A DNA stretch of 64,000 bases from Lachnospiraceae bacterium. Its GTDB lineage: Bacteria > Bacillota > Clostridia > Lachnospirales > Lachnospiraceae. The notes under the pieces are model-generated. The model saw only the letters and a list, made by a program, of their open reading frames with translations. It was not told the origin of the DNA and ran no database searches. Positions 8,113 through 16,853 of this stretch are shown here, piece after piece; position 1 is the first letter of the stretch; every line of letters starts with the position of its first letter. The DNA lies in the NCBI GenBank assembly GCA_015057665.1, contig SVDY01000005.1, positions 62,001 to 126,000 on the forward strand. Reading direction: 5' to 3'. A program made the translations under genes and the position numbers.

Positions 8113-8225
8113 TGTACAATCCTCCTATTTTTTCAATATGAACGGTATGACCGTTTCTTAAACCGCCTGTTACCAGGAGTGGGTTGGAGTTTCCTGACTC
8201 TGGGTAAAGGCTTACAACATTGGCA
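8113..8225 (-). promoter_or_regulatory. structured 5' leader of rpsO, candidate S15 autoregulatory RNA
   Basis: About 105 nt lie between the -10 box and the start codon, far more than needed for a ribosome-binding site. The minus strand contains the hairpin AACGGT-CAT-ACCGTT just before the SD, and upstream a GC-rich portion with GAGTCAGGAAACTC and CAGGAAACTCC/GGAG-type pairings. S15 genes in several phyla have leaders that bind S15; which class this belongs to cannot be told by eye. Confidence 0.5.
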
Positions 8226-8254
8226 ATTATAACACGTACAATTCTATTTGTAAA
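8226..8254 (-). promoter_or_regulatory. rpsO promoter
   Basis: On the minus strand TTTACA (8249-8254) and a perfect TATAAT (8226-8231) are 17 bp apart. Confidence 0.8.
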
Positions 8255-8316
8255 TAAGTATTTTTCACATTTTAATAATTATTTATGAAAAAATACTATC
8301 TGCTATTTGGAGTGAT

Positions 8317-9114
8317 TTACATGCCTCTGGCTTTTCTTACACACGCTCTCATACATTCAAAAATTGCACTGCGGAAACCTTTCTTTTCCAGTACACCCAC
8401 TGCTTCTATCGTGGTACCCGCTGGAGAACATACCATATCCTTTAACTCACCAGGGTGTTTTCCTGTCTCAAGGACCATCTTGGCACTTCCATAAACAGCC
8501 TGAGCTGCAAAAGTATATGCCTGCTGTCTAGGCATGCCGTCCGCTACTGCAGCATCAGCCATCGCTTCAATCATCATAAAAACATAGGCAGGAGAACTTC
8601 CGCTTACAGACACGACTGTGTCCATAAGATGTTCGCCGATTAATTCGGCACGGCCAAAAGAACCAAGGATAGTCATAATTTTATCTATATCTTCTGCAGT
8701 TACAAGACTGTTATGACACACACCAGTGATGCCTTCTCCTACAAGAGCAGGAGTATTCGGCATAGTTCTTATAATTTTGTGAGGTTTTCCAAGATGTTCT
8801 TCTATCTTTTCAAGCGTCCATCCAGGAGCAATGGTAAGTACAATCTGTTCTTCTCTTACCAGATCTTTTACCTGTTCAAATACAGAAGCATAAAACTGCG
8901 GTTTGACTGCAAACACAACAATCTCAGACTGTGTTACTACTTCCCTGTTATCAGCAGTAACACAGATTCCCAATGTATCATGTGCTTTTTCTCTTGCAGC
9001 CTCTGACATATCAGAGGCAAGAATATCCATTGGCATAAAAATGCCTTTTTTTATAATTCCTCCCATAATCGCGGATGCCATATTGCCGGCCCCGATAAAA
9101 CCAATTTTTTTCAT
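8317..9114 (-). CDS. proC: pyrroline-5-carboxylate reductase
   Basis: 265 residues. The N-terminal Rossmann motif IGFIGAGNMASAIMGG binds NAD(P)H, and the C-terminal helical domain carries the P5C reductase signature around SGSSPAYVFMMIEAMADAAV and SPAGTTIEAVGVLE. It catalyses the last step of proline synthesis, reducing 1-pyrroline-5-carboxylate. proB and proA are not nearby. A 60-bp gap separates it from rluD upstream, so co-transcription is possible. Confidence 0.96.
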   Translation of the reverse strand: MKKIGFIGAGNMASAIMGGIIKKGIFMPMDILASDMSEAAREKAHDTLGICVTADNREVVTQSEIVVFAVKPQFYASVFEQVKDLVREEQIVLTIAPGWTLEKIEEHLGKPHKIIRTMPNTPALVGEGITGVCHNSLVTAEDIDKIMTILGSFGRAELIGEHLMDTVVSVSGSSPAYVFMMIEAMADAAVADGMPRQQAYTFAAQAVYGSAKMVLETGKHPGELKDMVCSPAGTTIEAVGVLEKKGFRSAIFECMRACVRKARGM

Positions 9115-9175
9115 ATTTTGTCTCCATTCTGCTGCTCTGATATTAGAACAGCTTCTATTATCTTAATCAGTAAAT

Positions 9176-10099
9176 CTATCTCAGTTTGCGAAGCATCTCT
9201 TCAAAATATTCCGGTAATGGCGCTTCACATTCTATATATTCTCCTGTCGCAGGATGTTCCAATCCAAGCACCATTGCATGAAGACATTGTCCTTCCAGGT
9301 GAAATGGATTAGCTGCCGGTCCATATGTGGTATCTCCAAGAAGCGGATGATGAAGACTGGCCATATGCACACGAATCTGATGCGTACGTCCTGTCTCAAG
9401 CTGGCATTCAATATATGTGTACTTTCCCTTTAAATGTTCCAATACACGGTAATGGGTAACGGCACGCTTCCCGTTCTTTTCATTAATTGCCATCTTTTTG
9501 CGGTCTTTTGGGCTTCTTCCAATAGGTGCATCCACAACACCGTCTTCTTTTACAATGCCCTGAACAATGGCACGATATTTTCTTGTAATGGAATGGACTT
9601 TTAACTGGTCCGCCACATGATGATGAGCCTTATCGTTCTTACAGATGACAAGAACACCTGTAGTATCTTTATCAATTCGATGTACAATTCCGGGACGGAG
9701 GACACCGTTAATACCGGATAACTCATCTTTGCAATGGTATAACAGTCCATTGACCAACGTACCGGAATATCTGCCGGCGCAGGGATGAACCACCATATCC
9801 TTCGGCTTATTGATAAAAATCAGATCTTCATCTTCATATAATATATTCAGTGGAATATTCTCCGCTTCCACTGCCAGTTCTTTCATCGGAGGAATAGTAA
9901 ATGTAATCTCATCCTCTTCTTTTAATTTATAATTGGCTTTTACCGGTTTTCCGGCAAGGAGGACACGGTCCTCTTTTAATAATTTTTGAATGTATGAGCG
10001 GGACAAATCACATAATTCCTTTGCAAGGAATTTGTCCACTCTTTCGTCTGCATCATCTTCTCCTATCAGAAAAGAATAAGTCTGGCTTCCCTGTTCCAT
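9176..10099 (-). CDS. rluD: 23S rRNA pseudouridine synthase, RluD type
   Basis: 307 residues. An S4 RNA-binding domain (about 15-75, with RVDKFLAKELCDLSRSYIQKLL) precedes the RluA/RluD catalytic domain, with the catalytic Asp in HRIDKDTTGVLV near residue 140 and the conserved RTHQIRVHMA near 245. The expected product is pseudouridine in helix 69 of 23S rRNA. The start codon overlaps the lspA stop (TAATG), the lspA-rluD pairing common in Firmicutes. Confidence 0.93.
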   Translation of the reverse strand: MEQGSQTYSFLIGEDDADERVDKFLAKELCDLSRSYIQKLLKEDRVLLAGKPVKANYKLKEEDEITFTIPPMKELAVEAENIPLNILYEDEDLIFINKPKDMVVHPCAGRYSGTLVNGLLYHCKDELSGINGVLRPGIVHRIDKDTTGVLVICKNDKAHHHVADQLKVHSITRKYRAIVQGIVKEDGVVDAPIGRSPKDRKKMAINEKNGKRAVTHYRVLEHLKGKYTYIECQLETGRTHQIRVHMASLHHPLLGDTTYGPAANPFHLEGQCLHAMVLGLEHPATGEYIECEAPLPEYFEEMLRKLR

Positions 10100-10614
10100 T
10101 ATTTTCTCCCCATCTTCATGATTCTATCAATATCTTCTTCCTTATAATAGATCAAAAGAAGAAAAGCAAGGACAAACACAGCACAGGTCACATAAATATC
10201 TGCCACATTAAACACAGGAAAATCAATCAGCTTAAAATAAAGAAAATCAACAACAAAACCCTGACTCACACGGTCAATAAAGTTACCGACCGCCCCTGCA
10301 ATGATAAAAACTAAGGTAATTCTGCCCGGAAGAAACTTTTTCTCCATAGGCATTGTATGGAAAATCCAAAGAATCAGTCCAAGAACTAAAATAGTGGTAA
10401 TAATAAAAAATGTCTGTTTGTTCTGCATCATCCCAAAAGCTGCACCGCGGTTCTCCACATAGGCCAGTTCAAAAACATCCTTTATAATCGGAATGTCTGC
10501 CTGATCTTTTAAATACTTCACTGACAGTCCCTTTGTATACTGGTCAAGAAGAACCAAAACAAGAATGGAAAGTATACCTGTTATCCACATCGTCACTTTA
10601 TTTTGTTTCATCAT
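10099..10614 (-). CDS. lspA: lipoprotein signal peptidase II
   Basis: 171 residues with four membrane helices. The two catalytic aspartates sit in the family boxes GAVGNFIDR and FNVADIYV, and the NRGAAFG box is also present. The enzyme cleaves diacylglyceryl-modified prolipoproteins before the lipobox cysteine; DacA at 16854 in this window is a likely substrate. It is translationally coupled to rluD. Either of two adjacent ATG codons could start it. Confidence 0.96.
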   Translation of the reverse strand: MMKQNKVTMWITGILSILVLVLLDQYTKGLSVKYLKDQADIPIIKDVFELAYVENRGAAFGMMQNKQTFFIITTILVLGLILWIFHTMPMEKKFLPGRITLVFIIAGAVGNFIDRVSQGFVVDFLYFKLIDFPVFNVADIYVTCAVFVLAFLLLIYYKEEDIDRIMKMGRK

Positions 10615-10648
10615 ATTCTACTCCAATTGTTACTTTCAATTCAACATC

Positions 10649-11734
10649 TTATCTTAAACAGGAAACGGCCTCTTTCATCATCTCATCTGTTACTGTCTTT
10701 ACGATTTCTGCTTCCCCGATATGATTTAATAAAATAAACTTTACAAAGCCATTTTCCATCTTTTTATCTACTTTTGTGATTTCCACAAGCTCTTCTGCAT
10801 CAATATCATCCGGCAGAGAAGGATACTCAAACCACTCGATCAAGGATCTGTTTTCTACATACTCTTCCTCTGTAATTCTTCCCATCTGACAGCTGATATA
10901 TAAAGCAATAATGGAACCAAGGGCAACACATTCTCCATGAAGAAGTTTAAAATCCATCTTCTTTTCGATGGCATGACCAAGGGTGTGTCCAAAATTCAGT
11001 ATGGCACGTTCCCCCTGTTCTTTTGGATCCCGTTCTACCACATCTTTTTTGATCATGCAGCTTCTGTAAATCATTTCCTTTAATACTTCAGGATTTCTCT
11101 TTTTAATGTCTTCTTTTTTATCAGAAATAAAAGAAAGATATTCCCTGCTTTTAATCAAACCATGCTTTATAATCTCGCCCAGTCCACAGTTAAATTCCCT
11201 CTCCGGCAATGTGGTCAAAGTATTAATATTAATATAGACCAGTTTTGGCATATGAAATGCGCCAACCATATTTTTAAATGCCTGAAAATCAACTCCTGTT
11301 TTGCCGCCAATACTGCTGTCTACCTGAGCTAACAATGTCGTAGGGACCTGAATAAAATCAATTCCTCTCAAATATGTGGCAGCAGCAAACCCGGTCAGGT
11401 CTCCGGTTACACCTCCGCCAAGGGCAATCAGCAAATCTTTCCGGTCAAATTTATTCCGAATCAGAAATTCATACAAATCGCTCACTGTGGCAAGATTCTT
11501 TGAAGATTCCCCTTCCGGAAAAATAAAACTGATCAGTTCTCTGCATACAGGTTCTATGATATGTCTCAGCTGATCTAAATACAAAGACTCTACCTTCGTT
11601 TCTGTCACAATACAGACTTTGCGGTTTCTACTGCCCAATCTCTCCAACTCATCTGCCAGCGTACAGAAGGAATGGGCAAACTGTATCTTATAAATTGGTT
11701 CGCCATCATAATGTACTGTTATATTGTCATTCAC
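10649..11734 (-). CDS. aroB: 3-dehydroquinate synthase
   Basis: 361 residues from a GTG start at 11732-11734, which has an AAAGGAG site and begins VNDNITVHYDG (Met in the protein); the frame continues 12 codons further up but without a ribosome-binding site. NAD-binding GGGVTGDLTGFAAATYLRG near residue 105, the metal-ligand HTLGHAIE, and the Lys/Asn residues of the AroB active site are all present. It makes 3-dehydroquinate from DAHP in the shikimate pathway; aroD, the next enzyme, is at 50743. The start lies 51 bp past the ylmH stop. Confidence 0.95.
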   Translation of the reverse strand: MNDNITVHYDGEPIYKIQFAHSFCTLADELERLGSRNRKVCIVTETKVESLYLDQLRHIIEPVCRELISFIFPEGESSKNLATVSDLYEFLIRNKFDRKDLLIALGGGVTGDLTGFAAATYLRGIDFIQVPTTLLAQVDSSIGGKTGVDFQAFKNMVGAFHMPKLVYININTLTTLPEREFNCGLGEIIKHGLIKSREYLSFISDKKEDIKKRNPEVLKEMIYRSCMIKKDVVERDPKEQGERAILNFGHTLGHAIEKKMDFKLLHGECVALGSIIALYISCQMGRITEEEYVENRSLIEWFEYPSLPDDIDAEELVEITKVDKKMENGFVKFILLNHIGEAEIVKTVTDEMMKEAVSCLR

Positions 11735-11784
11735 TGTCGTTCTCCTTTCTATGAAATCATCCCATTTCACAAATACAGAAGATT

Positions 11785-12537
11785 CTATATATATTTTTTC
11801 ATGGTAACCATGAATCGTCCTTTTTTGGACTGACCTCCAACTTCATCAAAGACTGCCTTTCCAAATCCACGGACAGATAAAATATCTCCTTCCTTGATTG
11901 TATAACTGTTACTCTCAATCAGGCAGCTGTTTACAAAGACTTTTTGTCCTTTAATCAGGTCTGCACTTTCTTTTCTGGATGTCTTGCATAAAAATGATAC
12001 CATTACATCAAGCCGGAAAGAGGTACAAAATCCTTTTACTTCTTCAAATCTTGGTGTATAACTGAATTCTCTTACCGGAATCTCTTTCACATCAATCAAC
12101 GTATGTCTGACTTTAAGCCATTCCTGCATAAGAAAAGGGCCTATCGTATCTTTTACGAAAACGTAGGCCTCCTTATCCATCACCATAATATCTCCAATTA
12201 AGTTTCTCTCAATTCCCAGATTCATCAGGGAGCCAAGATAGTCTCTATGGGAAAGCTGCTCAGCAAACTTGCCGCTCAAAGGACGGATATGTAACAAACA
12301 TAAAGGGAATTCCTGGTCATATCCCAGTTCTTCCTTGGAACCAAACCGCACCATACGGCGTTCCGCTCCTTCATAGCCGCCAAAAGCATCATAAACGACA
12401 CCTTTTTCTCTCCGCATAAGAGAAGATAAAATGCTCTGTTCATACAAATCAAGAAAATTTGAAAAAGTATATCTGCCCTGTCCATATGCCTGATGAGACA
12501 AATCAAGGAGCCTTTTTTCAAATAATTCTTCTTTCAT
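11785..12537 (-). CDS. ylmH: YlmH-like RNA-binding S4 domain protein
   Basis: 250 residues. The N-terminal two thirds match the YlmH family found beside sepF in Gram-positives, and the C-terminal S4 domain (about residues 178-240, SRKESADLIKGQKVFVNS with GDILSVRGFGKA) binds RNA. YlmH has been linked to rescue of stalled 50S-peptidyl-tRNA complexes and to division-cluster genes. It lies 3 bp downstream of sepF and is clearly part of the same operon. Confidence 0.9.
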   Translation of the reverse strand: MKEELFEKRLLDLSHQAYGQGRYTFSNFLDLYEQSILSSLMRREKGVVYDAFGGYEGAERRMVRFGSKEELGYDQEFPLCLLHIRPLSGKFAEQLSHRDYLGSLMNLGIERNLIGDIMVMDKEAYVFVKDTIGPFLMQEWLKVRHTLIDVKEIPVREFSYTPRFEEVKGFCTSFRLDVMVSFLCKTSRKESADLIKGQKVFVNSCLIESNSYTIKEGDILSVRGFGKAVFDEVGGQSKKGRFMVTMKKYI

Positions 12538-12540
12538 GTT

Positions 12541-13110
12541 TTAGAAACTTCCTAAATCAGGAGAGATAAAACTATCTCCTGCAATCTGATCAATTAAATC
12601 GCCGCTGATCTCTACGTCTCTTGGTGCAACAATAAAAATCTTGTTAGAGATTGGCTCTAAAGAACCGCCTAATGCATAACTTGCGCCACCGATGCAATCG
12701 ATGATTCTCTGTGCAGTTGTAATCTCAATTCCTTCTAAGTTTACAACGACTGTTTTGTTCGCTCTTAAATAATCTGTGATTGTCTTTGATTCATTAAAAG
12801 ACTGTGGTTTTACAACTTTCACTTCTTCACCTCTTCCGATTGATACAATGTTAGGATTCTTACGGGAAGTTGTCTTTTGTTTTCTCTCAGGTACCGGCTG
12901 ATTTACTTTTGTTGTCTTCTGTGGTGCCGGTGCCGGTTCATCTTCCTCGTATTCTTCTGCTGCTTCTTTTTTCTTTCCAAAGAAGGAAAATCTGGATTTT
13001 GGTTTTTCTTCCTCTTCTTCCTCTTCGAAATCTTCTTCTATCATATCTTCAAAATCATCGTCATCACTTAATTTCATCATATCCAGAAAACGACCAGATA
13101 ACTTTTTCAT
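12541..13110 (-). CDS. sepF: cell division protein SepF
   Basis: About 189 residues from the ATG at 13108-13110, which is placed 11 nt past a GGAGG. The N-terminus MKKLSGRFLDMMKL is the amphipathic membrane-targeting helix. An acidic linker with a run of glutamates (about residues 20-40) leads to the conserved SepF core (about 95-185, with KTVVVNLEG and RIIDCIGGASYALGGSLEPI). SepF polymerises into rings that tether FtsZ to the membrane. Confidence 0.96.
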   Translation of the reverse strand: MKKLSGRFLDMMKLSDDDDFEDMIEEDFEEEEEEEKPKSRFSFFGKKKEAAEEYEEDEPAPAPQKTTKVNQPVPERKQKTTSRKNPNIVSIGRGEEVKVVKPQSFNESKTITDYLRANKTVVVNLEGIEITTAQRIIDCIGGASYALGGSLEPISNKIFIVAPRDVEISGDLIDQIAGDSFISPDLGSF

Positions 13111-13131
13111 AATAACTATAACCTCCAAATG

Positions 13132-13824
13132 TTATATACTATAGTCTCTTTCCCCGAATATTCCGGTACCAACTCTTACCATAGTTGCACCTTCCTCGAT
13201 GGCAACTTCGAAGTCACCGGTCATACCCATTGAAAGCTCATTCATATCTACATTATCAATGTTTTTATGTTTGATGTCAATAAATAATTGGCGCATATTC
13301 CTAAAATGAACTCGGTTGTCTTCCGGATTTTCAACAAAAGGCGGAACCGTCATAAGCCCTTTGATCTTCACATGTTTCAGTTGTGCTATCTGTCGGATCA
13401 ATATCTCCGTTTCCTCCACGTCAAGACCAAATTTACTGTCTTCTTTTGCAATATTCACCTGAACGAGAATGCTGGCTGTCATCTGTCTCTTTTCCGCTTC
13501 CTTATCCACTGCTTCTGCCAGTTTATAGGAATCAATGGAATGGATCAGACTGGCACGTTCTATAATATATTTGATTTTGTTTGTCTGAAGATGGCCGATC
13601 ATGTGCCATTCATAATCTTTATTTAAAGCATCTGCTTTATCCCGAAGTTCCTGTGGCTTATTCTCCCCAAAAACTTTTGCTCCCGCTTTTGCTGCTTCAT
13701 GGATTTCATCATATGTTCTTGTTTTACTTACTGCAATCAGAAGGACTTCCTTTTCATCCCTCCCAGCTCTCACGCAAGCCTGTCTCACTCTGTCTTTTAC
13801 GCTGAGATAATTCTCCTGTATCAA
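13132..13824 (-). CDS. YggS family pyridoxal-phosphate homeostasis protein
   Basis: 230 residues of a single TIM-barrel domain. The PLP lysine is in LIAVSKTRTYDEI near residue 34, and the phosphate-binding region ends with SMGMTGDFEVAIEEGATMVRVGTGIFG. The family balances PLP and amino-acid pools and has no known catalytic reaction. The gene is the ylmE equivalent of the ylm division cluster and sits 4 codons upstream of sepF. Confidence 0.95.
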   Translation of the reverse strand: MIQENYLSVKDRVRQACVRAGRDEKEVLLIAVSKTRTYDEIHEAAKAGAKVFGENKPQELRDKADALNKDYEWHMIGHLQTNKIKYIIERASLIHSIDSYKLAEAVDKEAEKRQMTASILVQVNIAKEDSKFGLDVEETEILIRQIAQLKHVKIKGLMTVPPFVENPEDNRVHFRNMRQLFIDIKHKNIDNVDMNELSMGMTGDFEVAIEEGATMVRVGTGIFGERDYSI

Positions 13825-13847
13825 ATCTTTTCCTCCTAATCTGATCT

Positions 13848-15236
13848 TTAATAAATAATTGCATTGTTTTCTGTTGTACTGCCGTTCAAAATAATACGGT
13901 CAAACTGTTCAATACTGTTTTTCATATTGGATCTTACGATTGTATAGTCCTTGTTTTCCAATAGAATATCAACACAAGTAAAATCAGCATAACCTCTGTT
14001 AATTACATAGACCCCAGGTAATGAAACTGTATCTTTTAAGAGCATGGTTTCTGAGGAATCCGCCATGGAGATCAATGCATGCTCCGGCACGTCTTCCTTT
14101 AAAATATAGTAATATTCTTTACCATCCTCAGAGTCTTTTCCTTCTTTGCCGATATCCACATCCATAGTCTGGAAAGTCACATTCCCTTTGGAATCCTGAC
14201 TCTTTATTACCATAGTTTTTCTTGCACTGTATCTGCCGGTAAGATAAGCTTTTGGGATTTTGTAGAATTCTTTCTCTACGATAGATGTATTCGGAATCTT
14301 TAGACCATCTTCCGCTCTTACCTCTACTTCCACATCCACGTATCTGTCATTCACAAAATGAGGGAGATAATTGGTCATGGTAAGAACAGCATAATACTGT
14401 CCGGACTGATGAATAAATTCCACCGGACAGGTCACTGTAAATTCATCATCGTGAAGATGAACGGTTACTTTGCTTCTGTCCTTTATCTTGGCATACTCTT
14501 TCGCTGTAATGGATATCACAATATTCCAGTCTGTATTCTTCGTCAAACGATACACACTGTCGCCTTCCCCCACAGCATCCGCTGTTTTTAAATTCTTTTT
14601 TTCATATACTGTTGTATTGAAAGACTCCGGAGTAAGTTCTTCTAGTGTCATTCCTTCATATCCATCCTGCACATAAGTTACAATACCCTGAGATTTACTA
14701 TAACTTTTGACAAAACTTCCGCTTCCAAGTTCAGCCTCAATCTCATCCATATAATCAGCCATGGCTGCATCGCCCAGTTTCAGAGCCTGATTCTCAAGCT
14801 GATACTTTAAATCATATACGTAGGAAAAGTCACTGTCTTTATAGTTCTCTTCAAAGTTCTCTAACAGGTCTTTGATCTCGCTATAATCGGATGCTGTAAG
14901 CTTATTCTTCTGCTCTAGAAAATGAGAAATGTATTCATGGGCTTCTCCGGTTCTGTCACAGGTATATACCAAGCCATGCTTTGCCACAATTTCTCCATCA
15001 TTCACATAATAATTGAGATATCCCGCATTCTCACATTTTACAATAGTTTCATCCCGAAGAATAATCCCTGTTCCCCGAATACTTTCATGAATCTGACTCT
15101 GAACCACCTGATATACGGCAAGTTCCTCTTTTGAAACAGACAGTATAAGATGTCCAATAATATAGATAAAAATCATCAAAAATGCAATGATACCAATATT
15201 AAAATGAAATGACTTTTTCTTTGTCTCTTCAGCCAT
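13848..15236 (-). CDS. HlyD-like membrane-anchored adaptor protein of the division cluster
   Basis: 462 residues: a cytoplasmic Lys-rich start, one membrane helix at about 14-33, then a long extracytoplasmic part with a biotinyl-lipoyl-like region (GYLNYYVNDGEIVAKHGLVY), a helical hairpin (about 105-175) and beta domains, the HlyD/periplasmic adaptor layout. No transporter or outer-membrane partner is encoded nearby. Its place between yggS and a radical SAM gene, in a division operon, suggests an envelope role rather than efflux. The function is not known to me. It overlaps the upstream gene by one base. Confidence 0.75.
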   Translation of the reverse strand: MAEETKKKSFHFNIGIIAFLMIFIYIIGHLILSVSKEELAVYQVVQSQIHESIRGTGIILRDETIVKCENAGYLNYYVNDGEIVAKHGLVYTCDRTGEAHEYISHFLEQKNKLTASDYSEIKDLLENFEENYKDSDFSYVYDLKYQLENQALKLGDAAMADYMDEIEAELGSGSFVKSYSKSQGIVTYVQDGYEGMTLEELTPESFNTTVYEKKNLKTADAVGEGDSVYRLTKNTDWNIVISITAKEYAKIKDRSKVTVHLHDDEFTVTCPVEFIHQSGQYYAVLTMTNYLPHFVNDRYVDVEVEVRAEDGLKIPNTSIVEKEFYKIPKAYLTGRYSARKTMVIKSQDSKGNVTFQTMDVDIGKEGKDSEDGKEYYYILKEDVPEHALISMADSSETMLLKDTVSLPGVYVINRGYADFTCVDILLENKDYTIVRSNMKNSIEQFDRIILNGSTTENNAIIY

Positions 15237-16189
15237 TATTTAACCTCCAGTTTATTTAGGGCTGCCCCATACAGGTAATCAAATCTGCATCCCTGCCTGT
15301 ATTCCATGGATCTCATATACTCTTCGAATTGATCATTAAGCTTCCACCAGCTGGTTCCCCAGTTAGAGAAAGCAGCATATTCTTCCGGAATACGGCTGAA
15401 AATTCGTTCTACGACCATATCCGGACGAAGTAAAGATATAAACTCAGCAGCTCTTCTAATATATTCCTCTTTTTCACATAAAGCTATTTTATCATTTCTA
15501 TATTGCTGATACAATAGGGAGTTTATCGGAATATAGAGAGAATGAAGCTTCACCATATGAACAGGAAGTGCAGATAAAAATCTGGCACCTTCTCTGGCAT
15601 CTTCAATTGTATCTCCAGGCAGATTTAATATCATATGGGTGCATACTGTAAATCCATATTCTGCAATTAAAAGAACAGCCTGAATAAATTCACCCAGACC
15701 ATGCCCTCTGTTTATCTCTTTTAAGGTATGATAATTCACGGTCTGAAGACCAAGCTCTATGGTCATCTCTATGTTAAATTCCTGTTTTACGTTTTGTAAT
15801 ACTTCCAGATAATCTCTTCTGATACAATCCGGTCTTGTAGATACGGAAATCTCAACAATGTCAGAAACTTCTGCAGCCTCTCGTATATAGAATTCAAATT
15901 TTTCTAACGGCAGATAGGTATTGGTATAATTCTGAAAATAGGCAATAAACTTGTGTGCTTTATATTTCTTTTCAATCTTGTTTTTTGTCTCAAGAAGCTG
16001 ATCTTTCACAGAGATTTCAGAATCCATCGCTTCAAAACCTGTGCCGGCTCCATCGCAGAAAGCACATCCAAACCCGTCATCTCTATTGGGGCATCCTACA
16101 GGAAGATTAACAGGAAGCTTATATACTTTCTCACCATATTTATTTTTTAAATAATCAGAAAATGAATTGTACAAATTTTTTTCTTCCAT
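15236..16189 (-). CDS. radical SAM protein, TIGR01212/YtqA-like
   Basis: About 317 residues. The cysteines of GCPNRDDGFGCAFCDG (C-x8-C-x2-C) match the unusual spacing of this radical SAM subgroup. It contains the further elements AYFQNYTNTY and VSISTRPDC-like VSVSTRPDC that bind SAM. Family members have been proposed to modify tRNA or other macromolecules, but the reaction is not settled. Three ATG codons crowd the GGGGAGG site (16201, 16198, 16189); the third has the most usual distance. Confidence 0.85.
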   Translation of the reverse strand: MEEKNLYNSFSDYLKNKYGEKVYKLPVNLPVGCPNRDDGFGCAFCDGAGTGFEAMDSEISVKDQLLETKNKIEKKYKAHKFIAYFQNYTNTYLPLEKFEFYIREAAEVSDIVEISVSTRPDCIRRDYLEVLQNVKQEFNIEMTIELGLQTVNYHTLKEINRGHGLGEFIQAVLLIAEYGFTVCTHMILNLPGDTIEDAREGARFLSALPVHMVKLHSLYIPINSLLYQQYRNDKIALCEKEEYIRRAAEFISLLRPDMVVERIFSRIPEEYAAFSNWGTSWWKLNDQFEEYMRSMEYRQGCRFDYLYGAALNKLEVK

Positions 16190-16230
16190 AATATTCATCA
16201 TCCTCCCCTATTTCATAATATGTAAACAAA

Positions 16231-16268
16231 AAAGCTGTTCCATCGGACTTTGTCCGAAAAAACAGCCT
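16231..16268 (-). terminator. terminator after the small P-loop gene
   Basis: AAAGCTGTT pairs with AACAGCCTTTT-side bases, and the apical CGGAC-TTT-GTCCG extends the hairpin. On the minus strand it is followed by a run of T. It lies 28 bp beyond the stop at 16296. Confidence 0.8.
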
Positions 16269-16295
16269 TTTATCTTATCATTCTTTTCGCAATTA

Positions 16296-16715
16296 TTATA
16301 ATGCTACGCTTACTAAGCCCTGAACTGCTTCAGGCATCTGATCTTTGTCCATAGAAGCACTGATTACGAAGTCTACACCAAATTTATCGGAGATTTTCTG
16401 AAGTTTTGCAATAACGCCTTCTAATTCGCCTTCAGCAATCTTAGCGATTGTAAGGAAACTGTCAAGATATACTTTATCTAAGTCGTGATCCTGAGAAGCG
16501 ATACCTGCGATGAATCCAACGAACATATCAGGGCTTTCAATACCATATTCAGGTACTTCAATTAATCTAACACGGTTGCTGAGTTCATACATATGTTTAT
16601 TATTTTTATCAAGGTAAACCAGTGTGCCGTCAGTAGACTTAACATCTGCGTTTACCTTTTCTAATAAGATTTTTGTTTTTCCTTTTCCTTTTACGCCTGC
16701 GATAATTTCGATCAT
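16296..16715 (-). CDS. small P-loop protein of unknown function
   Basis: 139 residues. It begins with a Walker A motif, AGVKGKGKTK at residues 6-15, followed by strands such as DGTLVYLD and LDKVYLDSFL where a Walker B Asp could lie, and a last strand DFVISASMD. It is too short for a full AAA or RecA domain. Homologues in Clostridia are often labelled twitching-motility-like ATPases, but nothing here indicates pili. It is monocistronic with its own promoter, a 19-bp operator-like palindrome in front of the ribosome-binding site, and a terminator, so it seems regulated separately. Confidence 0.7.
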   Translation of the reverse strand: MIEIIAGVKGKGKTKILLEKVNADVKSTDGTLVYLDKNNKHMYELSNRVRLIEVPEYGIESPDMFVGFIAGIASQDHDLDKVYLDSFLTIAKIAEGELEGVIAKLQKISDKFGVDFVISASMDKDQMPEAVQGLVSVAL

Positions 16716-16736
16716 GTTGCCGTCCTCCTTATATTT

Positions 16737-16755
16737 AAATGAATGTCATTCATTT
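16737..16755. promoter_or_regulatory. 19-bp perfect palindrome, candidate operator
   Basis: AAATGAATG, a central base, and CATTCATTT. It lies between the -10 box (16767-16772) and the ribosome-binding site of the P-loop gene, about 12 bp past the -10, where a repressor would block early transcription. No regulator gene is adjacent. Confidence 0.55.
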
Positions 16756-16766
16756 GTCTTTTAAAC

Positions 16767-16795
16767 ATTATAGTATAAAATAATTCATTAAACAA
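16767..16795 (-). promoter_or_regulatory. promoter of the small P-loop gene
   Basis: On the minus strand TTGTTT (16790-16795), 17 bp, then a perfect TATAAT (16767-16772). Confidence 0.65.
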
Positions 16796-16853
16796 CTATT
16801 ATTTCGTTATTTTTTGATTTTTTGACAAATAATTTAAAGTGTCAAAGTGATAA

